From the NCBI GenBank assembly GCA_023487035.1, contig JAMDEN010000027.1, forward strand, positions 1 to 50,671: 50,671 nt of DNA, given 5' to 3'. Positions 29,073 through 39,048 of this stretch are shown here, piece by piece. The notes beneath the pieces are model-generated. The model made no database searches. It was not told where the DNA came from and saw only the letters and a list, made by a program, of their open reading frames with translations. The stretch is from Actinomycetota bacterium. GTDB lineage: Bacteria > Actinomycetota > Humimicrobiia > Humimicrobiales > Humimicrobiaceae. A program made the position numbers and the translations under genes. The first letter of the stretch is position 1; each line of letters starts with the position of its first letter.

Positions 29073-30146
29073 ATGATATTTCAAGAAAATAACAAATTTA
29101 ACAATGAAAATGTTAATTTAAATAAAGATACTAGCATAATACTTGGAATTGAAACTTCATGTGATGATACCTGTGCTGCAATTGTGAAAAATGGCAAGGA
29201 AATACTTTCCAGTGTAGTATCTTCACAAAATGAGATCCACGAGAAATATGGCGGGGTTGTTCCTGAAATAGCATCACGAAAACATATAGAAATGATCGAT
29301 GTAGTTATAAGCGAAGCTCTTTCTTTGGCTAAAATTACGCCTGACGATATAAATGCAGTTGCTGTTACAAACAGACCGGGTCTTTTAGGCTCACTTTTAG
29401 TGGGAGTTGGAGCAGCAAAGGCATTCAGTTATTATAATCAGATTCCTTTAATTGCAGTTAATCATCTTAAAGCTCATATTTTTGCAAATGCGCTGGCAAA
29501 TGATGAAATAAATTTTGATTTACCTCAAAAATACATAAGTCTTATTGTTTCAGGGGGACATTCAAGCCTTTATCTTTTAGATAAAAACCTTGTTATAAAG
29601 GAAATAGGACATACTGTAGATGATGCAGTTGGCGAAGCATTTGATAAAATAGCAAGATATCTTAATCTCGGTTATCCAGGAGGTCCAGTTATAGACAAAA
29701 TATCAAAAAATGCTAACCCTCATTTTATTGAATTTACTCGTCCCATGATAGAAAGTGGTGATTTTAATTTTAGCTTTAGCGGGATTAAAACTGCTCTTAT
29801 ATATAAGACAAAAAAATTTCCTGATCTTATGAAAGAAGAAAATATTGCTGATCTTGCTGCAAGTTTTCAAGCTGCAGCAGTTGATGTTCTTGTTCAAAAA
29901 ACAATAAAGGCTTGTAAAAAGTTTAAAGTAGATAAAGTTCTTGTAAGCGGTGGAGTAGCAGCAAATTCAAAATTAAGAGAAGAATTTAGTTATGCAGCAG
30001 ATAAGGAAAACATAAAAGTTTATATTCCACCCATAAAACTTTGTATGGATAATGCAGCAATGGTTGCAAGTCTTGGTTATTTTGAATTTAAAAAAGGAAA
30101 TATTTCAAATCCTGATATTGATGTTTATTCAAGAACTGATTTTTAA
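29073..30146 (+). CDS. tsaD: tRNA N6-adenosine threonylcarbamoyltransferase TsaD
   Basis: ILGIETSCDDTCAAIV, GVVPEIASRKHIE, VNHLKAHIFAN, SGGHSSLYLL, VSGGVAANSKLR. Confidence 0.97.
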   Translation: MIFQENNKFNNENVNLNKDTSIILGIETSCDDTCAAIVKNGKEILSSVVSSQNEIHEKYGGVVPEIASRKHIEMIDVVISEALSLAKITPDDINAVAVTNRPGLLGSLLVGVGAAKAFSYYNQIPLIAVNHLKAHIFANALANDEINFDLPQKYISLIVSGGHSSLYLLDKNLVIKEIGHTVDDAVGEAFDKIARYLNLGYPGGPVIDKISKNANPHFIEFTRPMIESGDFNFSFSGIKTALIYKTKKFPDLMKEENIADLAASFQAAAVDVLVQKTIKACKKFKVDKVLVSGGVAANSKLREEFSYAADKENIKVYIPPIKLCMDNAAMVASLGYFEFKKGNISNPDIDVYSRTDF

Positions 30147-30212
30147 ATTGAAATTTTAAATAAAAACTTGATTATTTGTCAGGCGCAGTTTGTTTTCCGG
30201 TGGAGAAAAAAT

Positions 30213-31667
30213 ATGCAAAAAAAGAAAAATTTAAAGCTGTTTTATATGGCTTACATTATTTTAGGCTTGACAATTCCGATATTTGACCCCCTTTATCCAT
30301 ACTTTTCTAAGAATTTCAATGTCGGATATGATAAAATCGGCATTTTATTTTTCTTTGGTTCGCTTACCGGGATAATATCGATTATTATTGCAGGAAGAAT
30401 TTCAGATAAATTCCCCTTAAGAAGAATTTTTTTGTGGTCTTTTGCCATAACTTTTGCAGGATTTGCAGTTTTTAATATATTTCAGAATTTTGCCGGGTTG
30501 ATTGTGACAGTAATAATAGTAAATGTCGGTACTATTATTTTCTGGCCTGCTGTTTATGCTAAAGTTTTTTATGATCACAACGATAACTATTCGACAATGT
30601 ATGTTAAACTTGACAGATTTTATTATCTTGCCACGGCACTAGGGCCATTATTAATAAGTTTATTGTTATATTTAAAATTATCTCCACGTTATGTCTTTAG
30701 CTTACTTCTTGTGCTGTTTTTAATGTTATTTATTGCTTTTTATATAAATTATAGTGATAAGACATCAAATACAAATAACCCGACTCATTCAAATTATTAT
30801 GAAAATTCTTCTTTAGTACCAAAGCAAATTAATTCAAGAAGACATATTGCCAATGATAAAGAAGGTGATAGCGACAGTATAAATGTTGAAAATGATGCGG
30901 ATAATATTATCGGCAATATTAAGAATACAGGTAATACAGAAGCTTCTGAAGGTTATAAAAATCATGATAATGATTTAGATAATGAAAAAAATATAAATGC
31001 CGAAGATGTCATATTAACACATGTAAATAATAAATTAAAAGACAAACCTCATAAAAAGAAAAAATTTAAACAAATAATAAAAAGGATAAGAAAGTTTTTT
31101 ACTCCTTCTGTTATTTTTGCAAATATATTATTAATGCTTTTTGCGGGTGTGTTTTCCGGGACTTCATCATGGCTTACGACATATTTTACTTCTTTTAATA
31201 TTGCTGTTTCATTTAGCTCCATTTTTGTTTCAATTTACTGGATTTTTACTTTTGTCGGATTGCAAATAACATCGAAATTACTTGCTTATTTGAATGAAGA
31301 AAAAATTCTTTTTTATGGTGGAATTTTATGTGTTATTAGCCTGACTTGTTTTAGCCTTTTTGGTATTATTTTTGTAAAAATAATATTTTTAGCTTTTGTG
31401 GCAATTTCAATTTCGGGAATTTATGCATTATGTGGAGCAATAACTGTAAGAGAAAATCCTAAAGTTGCAGGAACTGCTTCAGGATTTTCAATCGGGATGG
31501 GATTAGCTGGCGGGCTAATAGTGCAACCCGTAATGGGATTTGTTGCTCAGTATCTTAGTAAAAGTTATGTTCCTTATGTTTTAATAATACTGGCAATACT
31601 CGGAACGACAATGGCTGCATTTTTATTAAGAATTTATTTTAAAAAAGTTAAAGAAATCCAGATTTAA
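30213..31667 (+). CDS. MFS-type transporter with Asn/Asp-rich central loop
   Basis: Multiple TM segments, GRISDKFPLRRIF after second TM, long central hydrophilic loop; ATG at 30213 preceded by ggtggag. Confidence 0.85.
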   Translation: MQKKKNLKLFYMAYIILGLTIPIFDPLYPYFSKNFNVGYDKIGILFFFGSLTGIISIIIAGRISDKFPLRRIFLWSFAITFAGFAVFNIFQNFAGLIVTVIIVNVGTIIFWPAVYAKVFYDHNDNYSTMYVKLDRFYYLATALGPLLISLLLYLKLSPRYVFSLLLVLFLMLFIAFYINYSDKTSNTNNPTHSNYYENSSLVPKQINSRRHIANDKEGDSDSINVENDADNIIGNIKNTGNTEASEGYKNHDNDLDNEKNINAEDVILTHVNNKLKDKPHKKKKFKQIIKRIRKFFTPSVIFANILLMLFAGVFSGTSSWLTTYFTSFNIAVSFSSIFVSIYWIFTFVGLQITSKLLAYLNEEKILFYGGILCVISLTCFSLFGIIFVKIIFLAFVAISISGIYALCGAITVRENPKVAGTASGFSIGMGLAGGLIVQPVMGFVAQYLSKSYVPYVLIILAILGTTMAAFLLRIYFKKVKEIQI

Positions 31668-31944
31668 CTAATAATTTAGTATAAAGATATAAACAGTTAA
31701 TAAAAAATATTTTTATTTTATAATATAATAATTTAACAGTTTGTTGTTTTTTATTTATATTTTATTAAAGCTTAAAACTAAAAATTTAAGCTAAAAGAAT
31801 TATTTAGCTTTTTATAATGCACTTTTAATATTAACATATTTTTAGCTATTAATAATTGGCAATTAATAATATTGGTATGTACCTGTTTAAATATTTAATT
31901 ATAATTATAAGAATTAATATAATTTAAAAAAATTGGAGGAAGAT

Positions 31945-33024
31945 ATGAAATTATTCGGGAAAGAATATTCAGAAACTGAACTATTAAAAAAAACTGGTGA
32001 TATTTCTCAGCTTGGCGGAGTAAAACAGTATGAGTTTTCTGACGGGGTTGCAAAAAATTTAAGAGCAGTTGATCTTAAAAGTCCAAATGGCATTGAAATG
32101 ACTGTAATTTTAGATAGAGCCATGGATATTTCTTCCTTTACTTATAAAAACATTCCAATTGCCTGGAAATCAGCTTCAAGAGAAGCATCTGCAATTTATT
32201 ATGAAAGCAAAGGACTTGAATGGTTAAGAACTTTTTTTGGAGGATTGCTTACAACTTGCGGGCTTACTTATTTTGGTTCACCAACAACGGACAATGGAGA
32301 AGAATTGGGGTTACATGGTAGAGTAACGCATCTTCCTGCAAGTAATGTTCTTGCAGACTGCAAATGGGAAAATGATGATTATGTGATGTGGGTTGAAGGT
32401 AAGGTAAGAGAAGTTAAAGTTCTTTTTGAAAAACTGGAGCTTAAAAGAAAAATTACAACTTTTATGAGTCGACCTGCAGTTATAATTGAGGATACAGTAG
32501 AAAATATCGGTTTTAAAAAAAGCCCTTTAATGATTTTATATCATATGAATTTCGGGTTTCCTCTACTTGATTCAACCACAGAATTATTATTGCCAAAATC
32601 AACAAAAACGGTGCCTTTTAGTGAAGAAGCTAAAAAAAATATGGATAGCTTTAATAAGTTTTGTGAACCTGAAGATGATTTTGAAGAACATGTATTTTAT
32701 CATGAAATAAAAGAAGATAAAGATGGTAATTGTAATGTTGCTTTAGTAAATAAGGAATTTAACAATAATGAGGGTCTTGGAATTTCTATTAAATTTAATA
32801 AAAATAGTTTACCCTATTTAATTCAATGGAAACATGCTGCAAGCGGAGAATATGTTTGCGGTCTTGAACCAGCAAATAGCTTGCTTGGCGGAAGAAATGT
32901 GGAAATAAAAAATAAAAATGTAAGATTTATAAATCCAGGTGAAAAAATTGATTTTAAAATTGAGGTAAACATATTAAGCTCAATAAAAGAAATTGAAGAT
33001 TGTATTAAGTGGTACAATAAATAA
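31945..33024 (+). CDS. Aldose-1-epimerase-like (DUF4432-type) protein
   Basis: TVILDRAMDISSFTYKNIPIAWKS, GGLLTTCGLTYFGSP, LGLHGRVTHLPA, YHMNFGFPLLD; RBS ggaggaag before ATG 31945. Confidence 0.85.
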   Translation: MKLFGKEYSETELLKKTGDISQLGGVKQYEFSDGVAKNLRAVDLKSPNGIEMTVILDRAMDISSFTYKNIPIAWKSASREASAIYYESKGLEWLRTFFGGLLTTCGLTYFGSPTTDNGEELGLHGRVTHLPASNVLADCKWENDDYVMWVEGKVREVKVLFEKLELKRKITTFMSRPAVIIEDTVENIGFKKSPLMILYHMNFGFPLLDSTTELLLPKSTKTVPFSEEAKKNMDSFNKFCEPEDDFEEHVFYHEIKEDKDGNCNVALVNKEFNNNEGLGISIKFNKNSLPYLIQWKHAASGEYVCGLEPANSLLGGRNVEIKNKNVRFINPGEKIDFKIEVNILSSIKEIEDCIKWYNK

Positions 33025-33137
33025 CAAACAACTTATTAGTTTTTGGTAAACAATTTACTGGAGTTTAAAAAATTATAAAATTTTTAGCTTATAAAGCTGG
33101 AAAATTTATATAAAAACTTATATTAATCATCAATAAC

Positions 33138-33247
33138 TAATTAGTTCCTGGTGAATAATTCAAGTTTTAGTAAGTTATCTGTTTAAATTAATCTTAAAAT
33201 TTTCTAAATTTGGTATATTTAATCAATTATTCACCAGAAACTAATTA
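33138..33247. repeat. ~110-bp inverted-repeat element, copy 2
   Basis: Arms TAATTAGTTCCTGGTGAATAATT (33138-33160) and AATTATTCACCAGAAACTAATTA (33225-33247): 22 of 23 complementary. Confidence 0.85.
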
Positions 33248-33270
33248 ATATATTTTCATAAGGAGACATT

Positions 33271-34260
33271 GTGAATGATATATTTAAATCTGCTTTAATC
33301 AATTTTCCTCTTGGTATAATTATTCTAAACGAAAAAAATGAAATAATATTCGTAAATGAAATCGCAGAAAGCATTAGGCATATAAAAGGTGAAAGAATTA
33401 TAGGTAAAAGTGTATTAGACTGTCACCCGTCAAAAATTCATGATAATGTAAATAGGGCGTTAAGTACATTAAGATCATCCAAAAATTCATATTTTAAAAG
33501 AATAGTAACCGATAATATACATAGTAAGCATTATGAAAATATTTATTCATCAATTTTTGATAAGGACAATAATTTTTTAGGCTCAATGATTATATCCAGC
33601 GATGTATCAAAAAAAATTAGCGATAATCATAAAAAAGCTACTAATATTCAAGATTTGGAAGAAAGAATAAATGACCTTAATAATAAAATGAATGAAACAT
33701 TTATTTCTTCTATGGACAGTTTAATAAATGCTCTTGAAGCAAAAGATATATATACCAGTGGTCATTCCAAGAGAGTCTGGGATAATTCTAAGAAACTGGC
33801 AGAATATATTTGGGGGATTTCACCAAAATCTAAGGATACTGAACTGGCTGCAAAATTGCATGATATAGGTAAGGTTGGGATTTCAGAGATTATTTTAAAT
33901 AAAAAAGAGAAACTGACTGATTATGAATTCGAGCATATAAAAAATCATGTATTAATAGGGGGGAAAATATTAAAACCTTTCAAGAAGTTAGAAAATATAT
34001 CTAAAATAATAAGACATCATCATGAAAAATATGATGGAAGTGGCTATCCTGATGGTTTAAAAGGCGATAATATTCCCGAAGAATCAAGAATTATTACAAT
34101 TTTAGACTGCTATGATGCTATGACTTCCGATAGACCTTATAGAAATGCGATGGATCCAGAAGAGGCAATAATAAAAATGAAACCTTTGTTAGGAAATCAG
34201 CTGGATCCTTTTTTCGGGGAAACATTTTTTGATTTATTTTATACGGGAAGCATATCTTAA
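33271..34260 (+). CDS. PAS-HD-GYP domain protein (putative c-di-GMP phosphodiesterase)
   Basis: PAS-like N-terminus (IIILNEKNEIIFVNEIAE), HDIGKVGISE, HHHEKYDGSGYPDGL, DRPYR. Confidence 0.93.
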   Translation: MNDIFKSALINFPLGIIILNEKNEIIFVNEIAESIRHIKGERIIGKSVLDCHPSKIHDNVNRALSTLRSSKNSYFKRIVTDNIHSKHYENIYSSIFDKDNNFLGSMIISSDVSKKISDNHKKATNIQDLEERINDLNNKMNETFISSMDSLINALEAKDIYTSGHSKRVWDNSKKLAEYIWGISPKSKDTELAAKLHDIGKVGISEIILNKKEKLTDYEFEHIKNHVLIGGKILKPFKKLENISKIIRHHHEKYDGSGYPDGLKGDNIPEESRIITILDCYDAMTSDRPYRNAMDPEEAIIKMKPLLGNQLDPFFGETFFDLFYTGSIS

Positions 34261-34405
34261 ATAAAAGTCAAACTCTATACTTACTGTCTATTAGATATGC
34301 AAAAAACTAAGGTTCTTTTACCCGGATTCAGCAAGGAACATAAAGACTTTGTATAAAATATTTATAAATATAGATTTTGATAAAAATATATTTAAACTCG
34401 GGCAT

Positions 34406-35695
34406 TCAAGAAGTTTTATAATATTGCTTAAATTCTTTATATTCTTTTAAAGATTCTTTTTGAGCAACCATTCTGGCAGAGTTGATCTCATCATAATTAA
34501 GCTTTAAAATTTCAACTACATTCCAATCAATTTTTTTATTTCTTGCCATTGATTCCAATACTTTTAAGCTTTCAATTTTATTCATTCCTTTTCTATATGG
34601 CCTGTCTTCAGTAATTGCTGTAAAGATATCTGAAACGGCCATAATTCTTGAACCTAACGAAAGATCATCTTCTCCTAGATGAAAAGGATAGCCTTTTCCA
34701 TCAAGACATTCATGATGAAATGATGCCCAGGTATTTATAATATCCAAATTTGCAACATTACTTAAAATTTTATATGTAAAATAAGTATGGCCTCTTATAA
34801 TTGCAAATTCATCTGTATTAAGTTTGGCCGGTTTTTCTAATATTTCTGCTGGAACGGATAATTTACCTAAATCATGTAAGTATCCGGCAATTTCCATCAT
34901 TTTACACTCAGTGTTCGAAAAATTATTTAATTCTGCAAGTTTTATTGAAGTAGCTGTAACCCCTCTGGAATGAGTAGCTGTAAATGAACTTCTAAAATCG
35001 ATAATATAGCTAAACATTTTTGCAAAATCCAGAATTTTATCTAAACTGAAATCTAACGGCAAATAACCAAGTAACCTTGAAAATGTTTGGATATGAGGAC
35101 TGGTAATTGTATCTAACCAAAAATATTCTTTTTCTTTTAAATGATTAAATAACTTCACCAGGTCTGGATTAAAATAATCTCCCGAGTACTCTGTAATTAT
35201 ATCACTAATATTGCTAACTTGTTTTAATATTTCTATATCTTTTTTAATTAATATATCAATCCTGTCAGCAAGATGAATTATTTGGCTAAATAATAAAACA
35301 TCTTTATCAACATTAATTAATTTCTTTGCTTCTTTATAAATGTAATGGTGGTATCTTATAATTTCTGCTATTTTCAACAATGGCTTAAATTTTTTTAACA
35401 GCATATATCCTACTTCAGCATGTTGATTTATTTCATTTGAATTATATTTAAATTCAAATTCAAAATTAGCTGCTTTTAATTTTTCCTGGAGAGAAAAAGC
35501 GCCTATATCATGTAATAGGCCTGCGATTACTATGCTATGCTTGTCTGATGAATTTATTTCTAATTCGTTAGCAATGTTTAGCGCGATATAGGCAACCCTT
35601 TTCCCATGATTATTAATATTTGAATCAATTAAATCTGTTGCTTCCGATATGCTTAAAATTAAATCTAAAAAAGGTATAGGTCTATTTACTAACAT
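34406..35695 (-). CDS. Tandem HD / HD-GYP domain protein
   Basis: First HD (LLHDIGAF), second HD-GYP (YLHDLGKLSVP, HHECLDGKGYPFHL, DRPYRKGM). Confidence 0.92.
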   Translation of the reverse strand: MLVNRPIPFLDLILSISEATDLIDSNINNHGKRVAYIALNIANELEINSSDKHSIVIAGLLHDIGAFSLQEKLKAANFEFEFKYNSNEINQHAEVGYMLLKKFKPLLKIAEIIRYHHYIYKEAKKLINVDKDVLLFSQIIHLADRIDILIKKDIEILKQVSNISDIITEYSGDYFNPDLVKLFNHLKEKEYFWLDTITSPHIQTFSRLLGYLPLDFSLDKILDFAKMFSYIIDFRSSFTATHSRGVTATSIKLAELNNFSNTECKMMEIAGYLHDLGKLSVPAEILEKPAKLNTDEFAIIRGHTYFTYKILSNVANLDIINTWASFHHECLDGKGYPFHLGEDDLSLGSRIMAVSDIFTAITEDRPYRKGMNKIESLKVLESMARNKKIDWNVVEILKLNYDEINSARMVAQKESLKEYKEFKQYYKTS

Positions 35696-35987
35696 GTAAA
35701 ATTTCTTATTGGTATTATTAAAATATTTTATAAACTATATAGGCAATTAATATAAATTATAACATGAAATATTTTTATAAAAAGTATTATCTATAAGAAA
35801 TCATATCCTATACTTTTTTAAATCAAAAAGTACTCCACTTGGTGAAAAAATAATATTTTTTCCCTTTTGTTTGTGTTAACCTAAAACTACCCCACTGTTT
35901 CAGTTGAAAAGTACACCACTTAAATTAATAATTCTATGTAATAAAAATAATATTTATTTAAATTACATAGAAGGTGGTAAAGGGAGG

Positions 35988-37574
35988 ATGATTAAATTGA
36001 TAGACAAGCAGAAGATGATAATAAGGTATTTTAATGAAGGGCTTTCCAGAAGGCAGATAGAAAAAGAACTTCACATAGGCAGAAAAACAATCAGCCGGTA
36101 CTTAAAGGAATATGAAGAAAAGAGAAACATATTGATAGAAACTAAAACGGCCGGCAGTGACAGTTCTGCTTTAATTGCCGATATTTGCCAAAAACCAAAA
36201 TATGACTCTTCAGGCAGAAAGAAGATAAAATTAACTGAGGCAGTAATAAGCAGAATCAAATTTTTCTTAAAGGAAAATGAGGATAAAAAAGCCTTAAACA
36301 GATCAAAGCAAATGAAAAAGAAAATTGACATCTATGAGGCTATTGCAGATGAAGGTCATGATATCGGCTATACCACCATTTGCTGTGCCATAGCCGATAT
36401 TAAAAGACGTGAGAAAGAAGCATACATCAGGCAGGATTATATGCCGGGACAAGTATGCGAATTTGACTGGGGAGAAGTAAAACTAACAATTGCAGGAAAG
36501 AATAAAGTATTTCAGATGCCTGTATTTACTACAGCCAAAGGTAACTACAGATCTGCTGACTTGTACCATAACCAGAAAACAGAGTCATTTCTTGACAGCC
36601 ACGCTAATTTCTTTGAAGAGGCTGGCGGAGTGTATGGTCAAATGGTATATGACAATACACGAGTTCTTGTCGCTAAGTTTGTTGGTTTAAATGAAAAGGA
36701 GCCGACAGAAGAACTTTTAAAACTTTCCATTTACTACGGATTTGCCTTCCGTTTCTGCAATAACTACAAGGCCCATGAAAAAGGCCACGCAGAACGTAGC
36801 GTCGAGTACATCAGAAGAAAAGTGTTTTCAAAAAAAGATAATTTTGATTCTTATGATGAGGCGAGATATTACTTAAAACAGGAACTTAAAATATTAAACT
36901 TAAAGCCACAGACTCTTCTTAACGGCAAAAATGCTACAGAGATGCTTGAAATGGAAAGAGAATATCTTGCCTTAAAACCCCCAAGATATGACTCTGCAAG
37001 GATACTGGATGCAAGAGTAAGCAAGTATTCATGCGTAACTGTAAACAGCTGCTGCTATTCTGTTCCGGATAGCTTAGTTGGAGAGTTTGTTTTAACTAAA
37101 GTTTATCCTGACAGGATAAACTGCTTTTACAAGGGTCAAAAGGTAGCAGAGCACAAAAGAGCCTATGGAAACCATGAATGGTGCCTAAACATAAATCACT
37201 ATTTAAAAACATTAAAGCTAAAACCGGGTGCACTACCGGGTAGCACAGCATTTAGCCAGCTGGAGCCCAGGTTAAAGAACATCTATGACAGGTATTTTGT
37301 GGGCAGTGAAAAGAGCTTTATTGAACTACTTGAACTTTCAGGCAAAATTGGCCTTGAGAAAATAGAAGAGGCAATAGCCGAGCTTGAGAAAATAAATCCC
37401 GGCTCTGTTAGCATGGATAAGATAATAGTTATCTGCTCAAGAAAAAATACTGACCTAAATGATTTTAAAGACAGAAGCAACTGCCAAATAGAAGAAACAT
37501 CAAGAGAGATGCTTTCCCTTTACGGGCAGATGTTAAGGCAAGATTTCCATAATTTAAGCGAGGTGAAAGCTTAA
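35988..37574 (+). CDS. istA: IS21-family transposase IstA
   Basis: N-terminal HTH (IIRYFNEGLSRRQIEKELHIGRKTISRYL), GQVCEFDWGEVKL catalytic region, VEYIRRKVF; ATG 35988 chosen over the TTG in the end repeat. Confidence 0.9.
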   Translation: MIKLIDKQKMIIRYFNEGLSRRQIEKELHIGRKTISRYLKEYEEKRNILIETKTAGSDSSALIADICQKPKYDSSGRKKIKLTEAVISRIKFFLKENEDKKALNRSKQMKKKIDIYEAIADEGHDIGYTTICCAIADIKRREKEAYIRQDYMPGQVCEFDWGEVKLTIAGKNKVFQMPVFTTAKGNYRSADLYHNQKTESFLDSHANFFEEAGGVYGQMVYDNTRVLVAKFVGLNEKEPTEELLKLSIYYGFAFRFCNNYKAHEKGHAERSVEYIRRKVFSKKDNFDSYDEARYYLKQELKILNLKPQTLLNGKNATEMLEMEREYLALKPPRYDSARILDARVSKYSCVTVNSCCYSVPDSLVGEFVLTKVYPDRINCFYKGQKVAEHKRAYGNHEWCLNINHYLKTLKLKPGALPGSTAFSQLEPRLKNIYDRYFVGSEKSFIELLELSGKIGLEKIEEAIAELEKINPGSVSMDKIIVICSRKNTDLNDFKDRSNCQIEETSREMLSLYGQMLRQDFHNLSEVKA

Positions 37575-38025
37575 ATGAAAGAGGGTAAAAATAATGAAAT
37601 AGTAGAAAAGATAATAACGTATTCAAAGGAAATCCATCTTCCTGCTATTAGAAAATATTTAAGTGAGGAACTTGACACAGCAAGAAGCAAAAATTTAAGC
37701 TATGAAGAGTTTTTATGCAGTATTTTAGAAAAAGAATATGATATGCGGCAAGATAACGGTAAGCTTGCCAGGATAAGAATTGCAGGCTTTCCATGCAAGA
37801 AATACATTGAAGATTTAAAAATTGAAGAGCTTCCTGTAGACGGCGCCAACAAACTAAAAATGCTTACAAGTCTTGAATTTATTAAAAGCGGCACCAATGT
37901 AATACTTGCAGGGTCGACCGGGACCGGTAATTATGTAAAGTTTTTGTTTATGGAAAGAAATTCACAAAATAAGCACAAAGTTATCATACCTATTAGTGAA
38001 ATCTTTCCATAATATTTACCAGTTT

Positions 38026-39048
38026 TTATCTACAAAAATTGTTAAGCCAATTTAAAAGATCAGTATCTTCCTGCCAGACAGGAATATCCTGTTTTACAAC
38101 TTCCATATAAACAGATTCCAATGCCTTTCTTTTTGTTTCAGTATCTGCTCTTAAATAAATTTCAGTTGTAGTAACATTTACATGTCCTAGTAAATCCCTT
38201 ATATAAATAAGATTTACTCCTGCCTCAAGTAGATGCATTGCTTTCGAGTGTCTTAGCATATGAGAATGAAGGCTCTCTGGAAAGAGAACTTCCGGATGGG
38301 ATTTTTTAGCCTGTTGTAAATACTTATTTAAAATATATGTTATGCCGGGTCTTGTAAATGGGTGCCTGCTGCCATTGTAAAACAGAGGATGACTTTGTCT
38401 TTCGTTTTTAAGTAAACAATTTTCCAAAATATAACTCTCCAAAAGACTTTTGGTTTTCCCCATGATAGGAACACATCTTTTTTTGTTTCCTTTTCCTGTT
38501 AATGTTATAGTGGCAGGTCTTGTAAGTCTTACGTCACCTGCTTTTAAATCGATTAATTCCTGTACCCGTGCTCCAGTATCATAGAGAGTAGTCATTATTG
38601 TTAAATCACGGCGCCCTCTTTTATTTGAGGTGTCAGGTTGTTCCAATATACACTTTAAGCTTTCCTGCAGTAGATAGCTTACTGTCTTAGTGGAGCGCTT
38701 TTTAAAGCAAATACCTAAGATTCTTTGACATTCCAGTAGAATTTCCGGTTTTTCTGACTGACTGTAACGATAAAAGCTATGAATTGCTGCAAGCCTCTGG
38801 TTACGGGTGTTAATGCCAACGCTGCGCGTTTTTTCAAGCCAGGCAAGAAAATCTCTGATTGCAACTACCTTTAATTTATCAAATGTAAGGTGCTGTGGCT
38901 TGATATTTAGTTTTAAATCACAAAATAACAGCAGTTGCTTAAACGTATCACGGTAGGACTTTATTGTATTGGTGCTTAAGTTTCGCTGTCCCGGTAAGTA
39001 ATTTGAGAGAAATTTTGTCAGCACTCTTGCAAAATCAGTCTGCTTCAT
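38026..39048 (-). CDS. Tyrosine recombinase (third gene of RIT-type trio)
   Basis: YDTGARVQELIDL, HSHMLRHSKAMHLLEAG, LLGHVNVTTTEIYLR catalytic R/H-R/H/Y. Confidence 0.93.
   Translation of the reverse strand: MKQTDFARVLTKFLSNYLPGQRNLSTNTIKSYRDTFKQLLLFCDLKLNIKPQHLTFDKLKVVAIRDFLAWLEKTRSVGINTRNQRLAAIHSFYRYSQSEKPEILLECQRILGICFKKRSTKTVSYLLQESLKCILEQPDTSNKRGRRDLTIMTTLYDTGARVQELIDLKAGDVRLTRPATITLTGKGNKKRCVPIMGKTKSLLESYILENCLLKNERQSHPLFYNGSRHPFTRPGITYILNKYLQQAKKSHPEVLFPESLHSHMLRHSKAMHLLEAGVNLIYIRDLLGHVNVTTTEIYLRADTETKRKALESVYMEVVKQDIPVWQEDTDLLNWLNNFCR

Noticed and set aside
33025-33270. Possible c-di-GMP riboswitch upstream of the HD-GYP gene
   Set aside because: No GEMM-type conserved core was seen; the structure is explained by the long inverted repeat.
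36490-36690. 66-aa plus-strand ORF inside istA
   Set aside because: Out-of-frame within istA, no motif.
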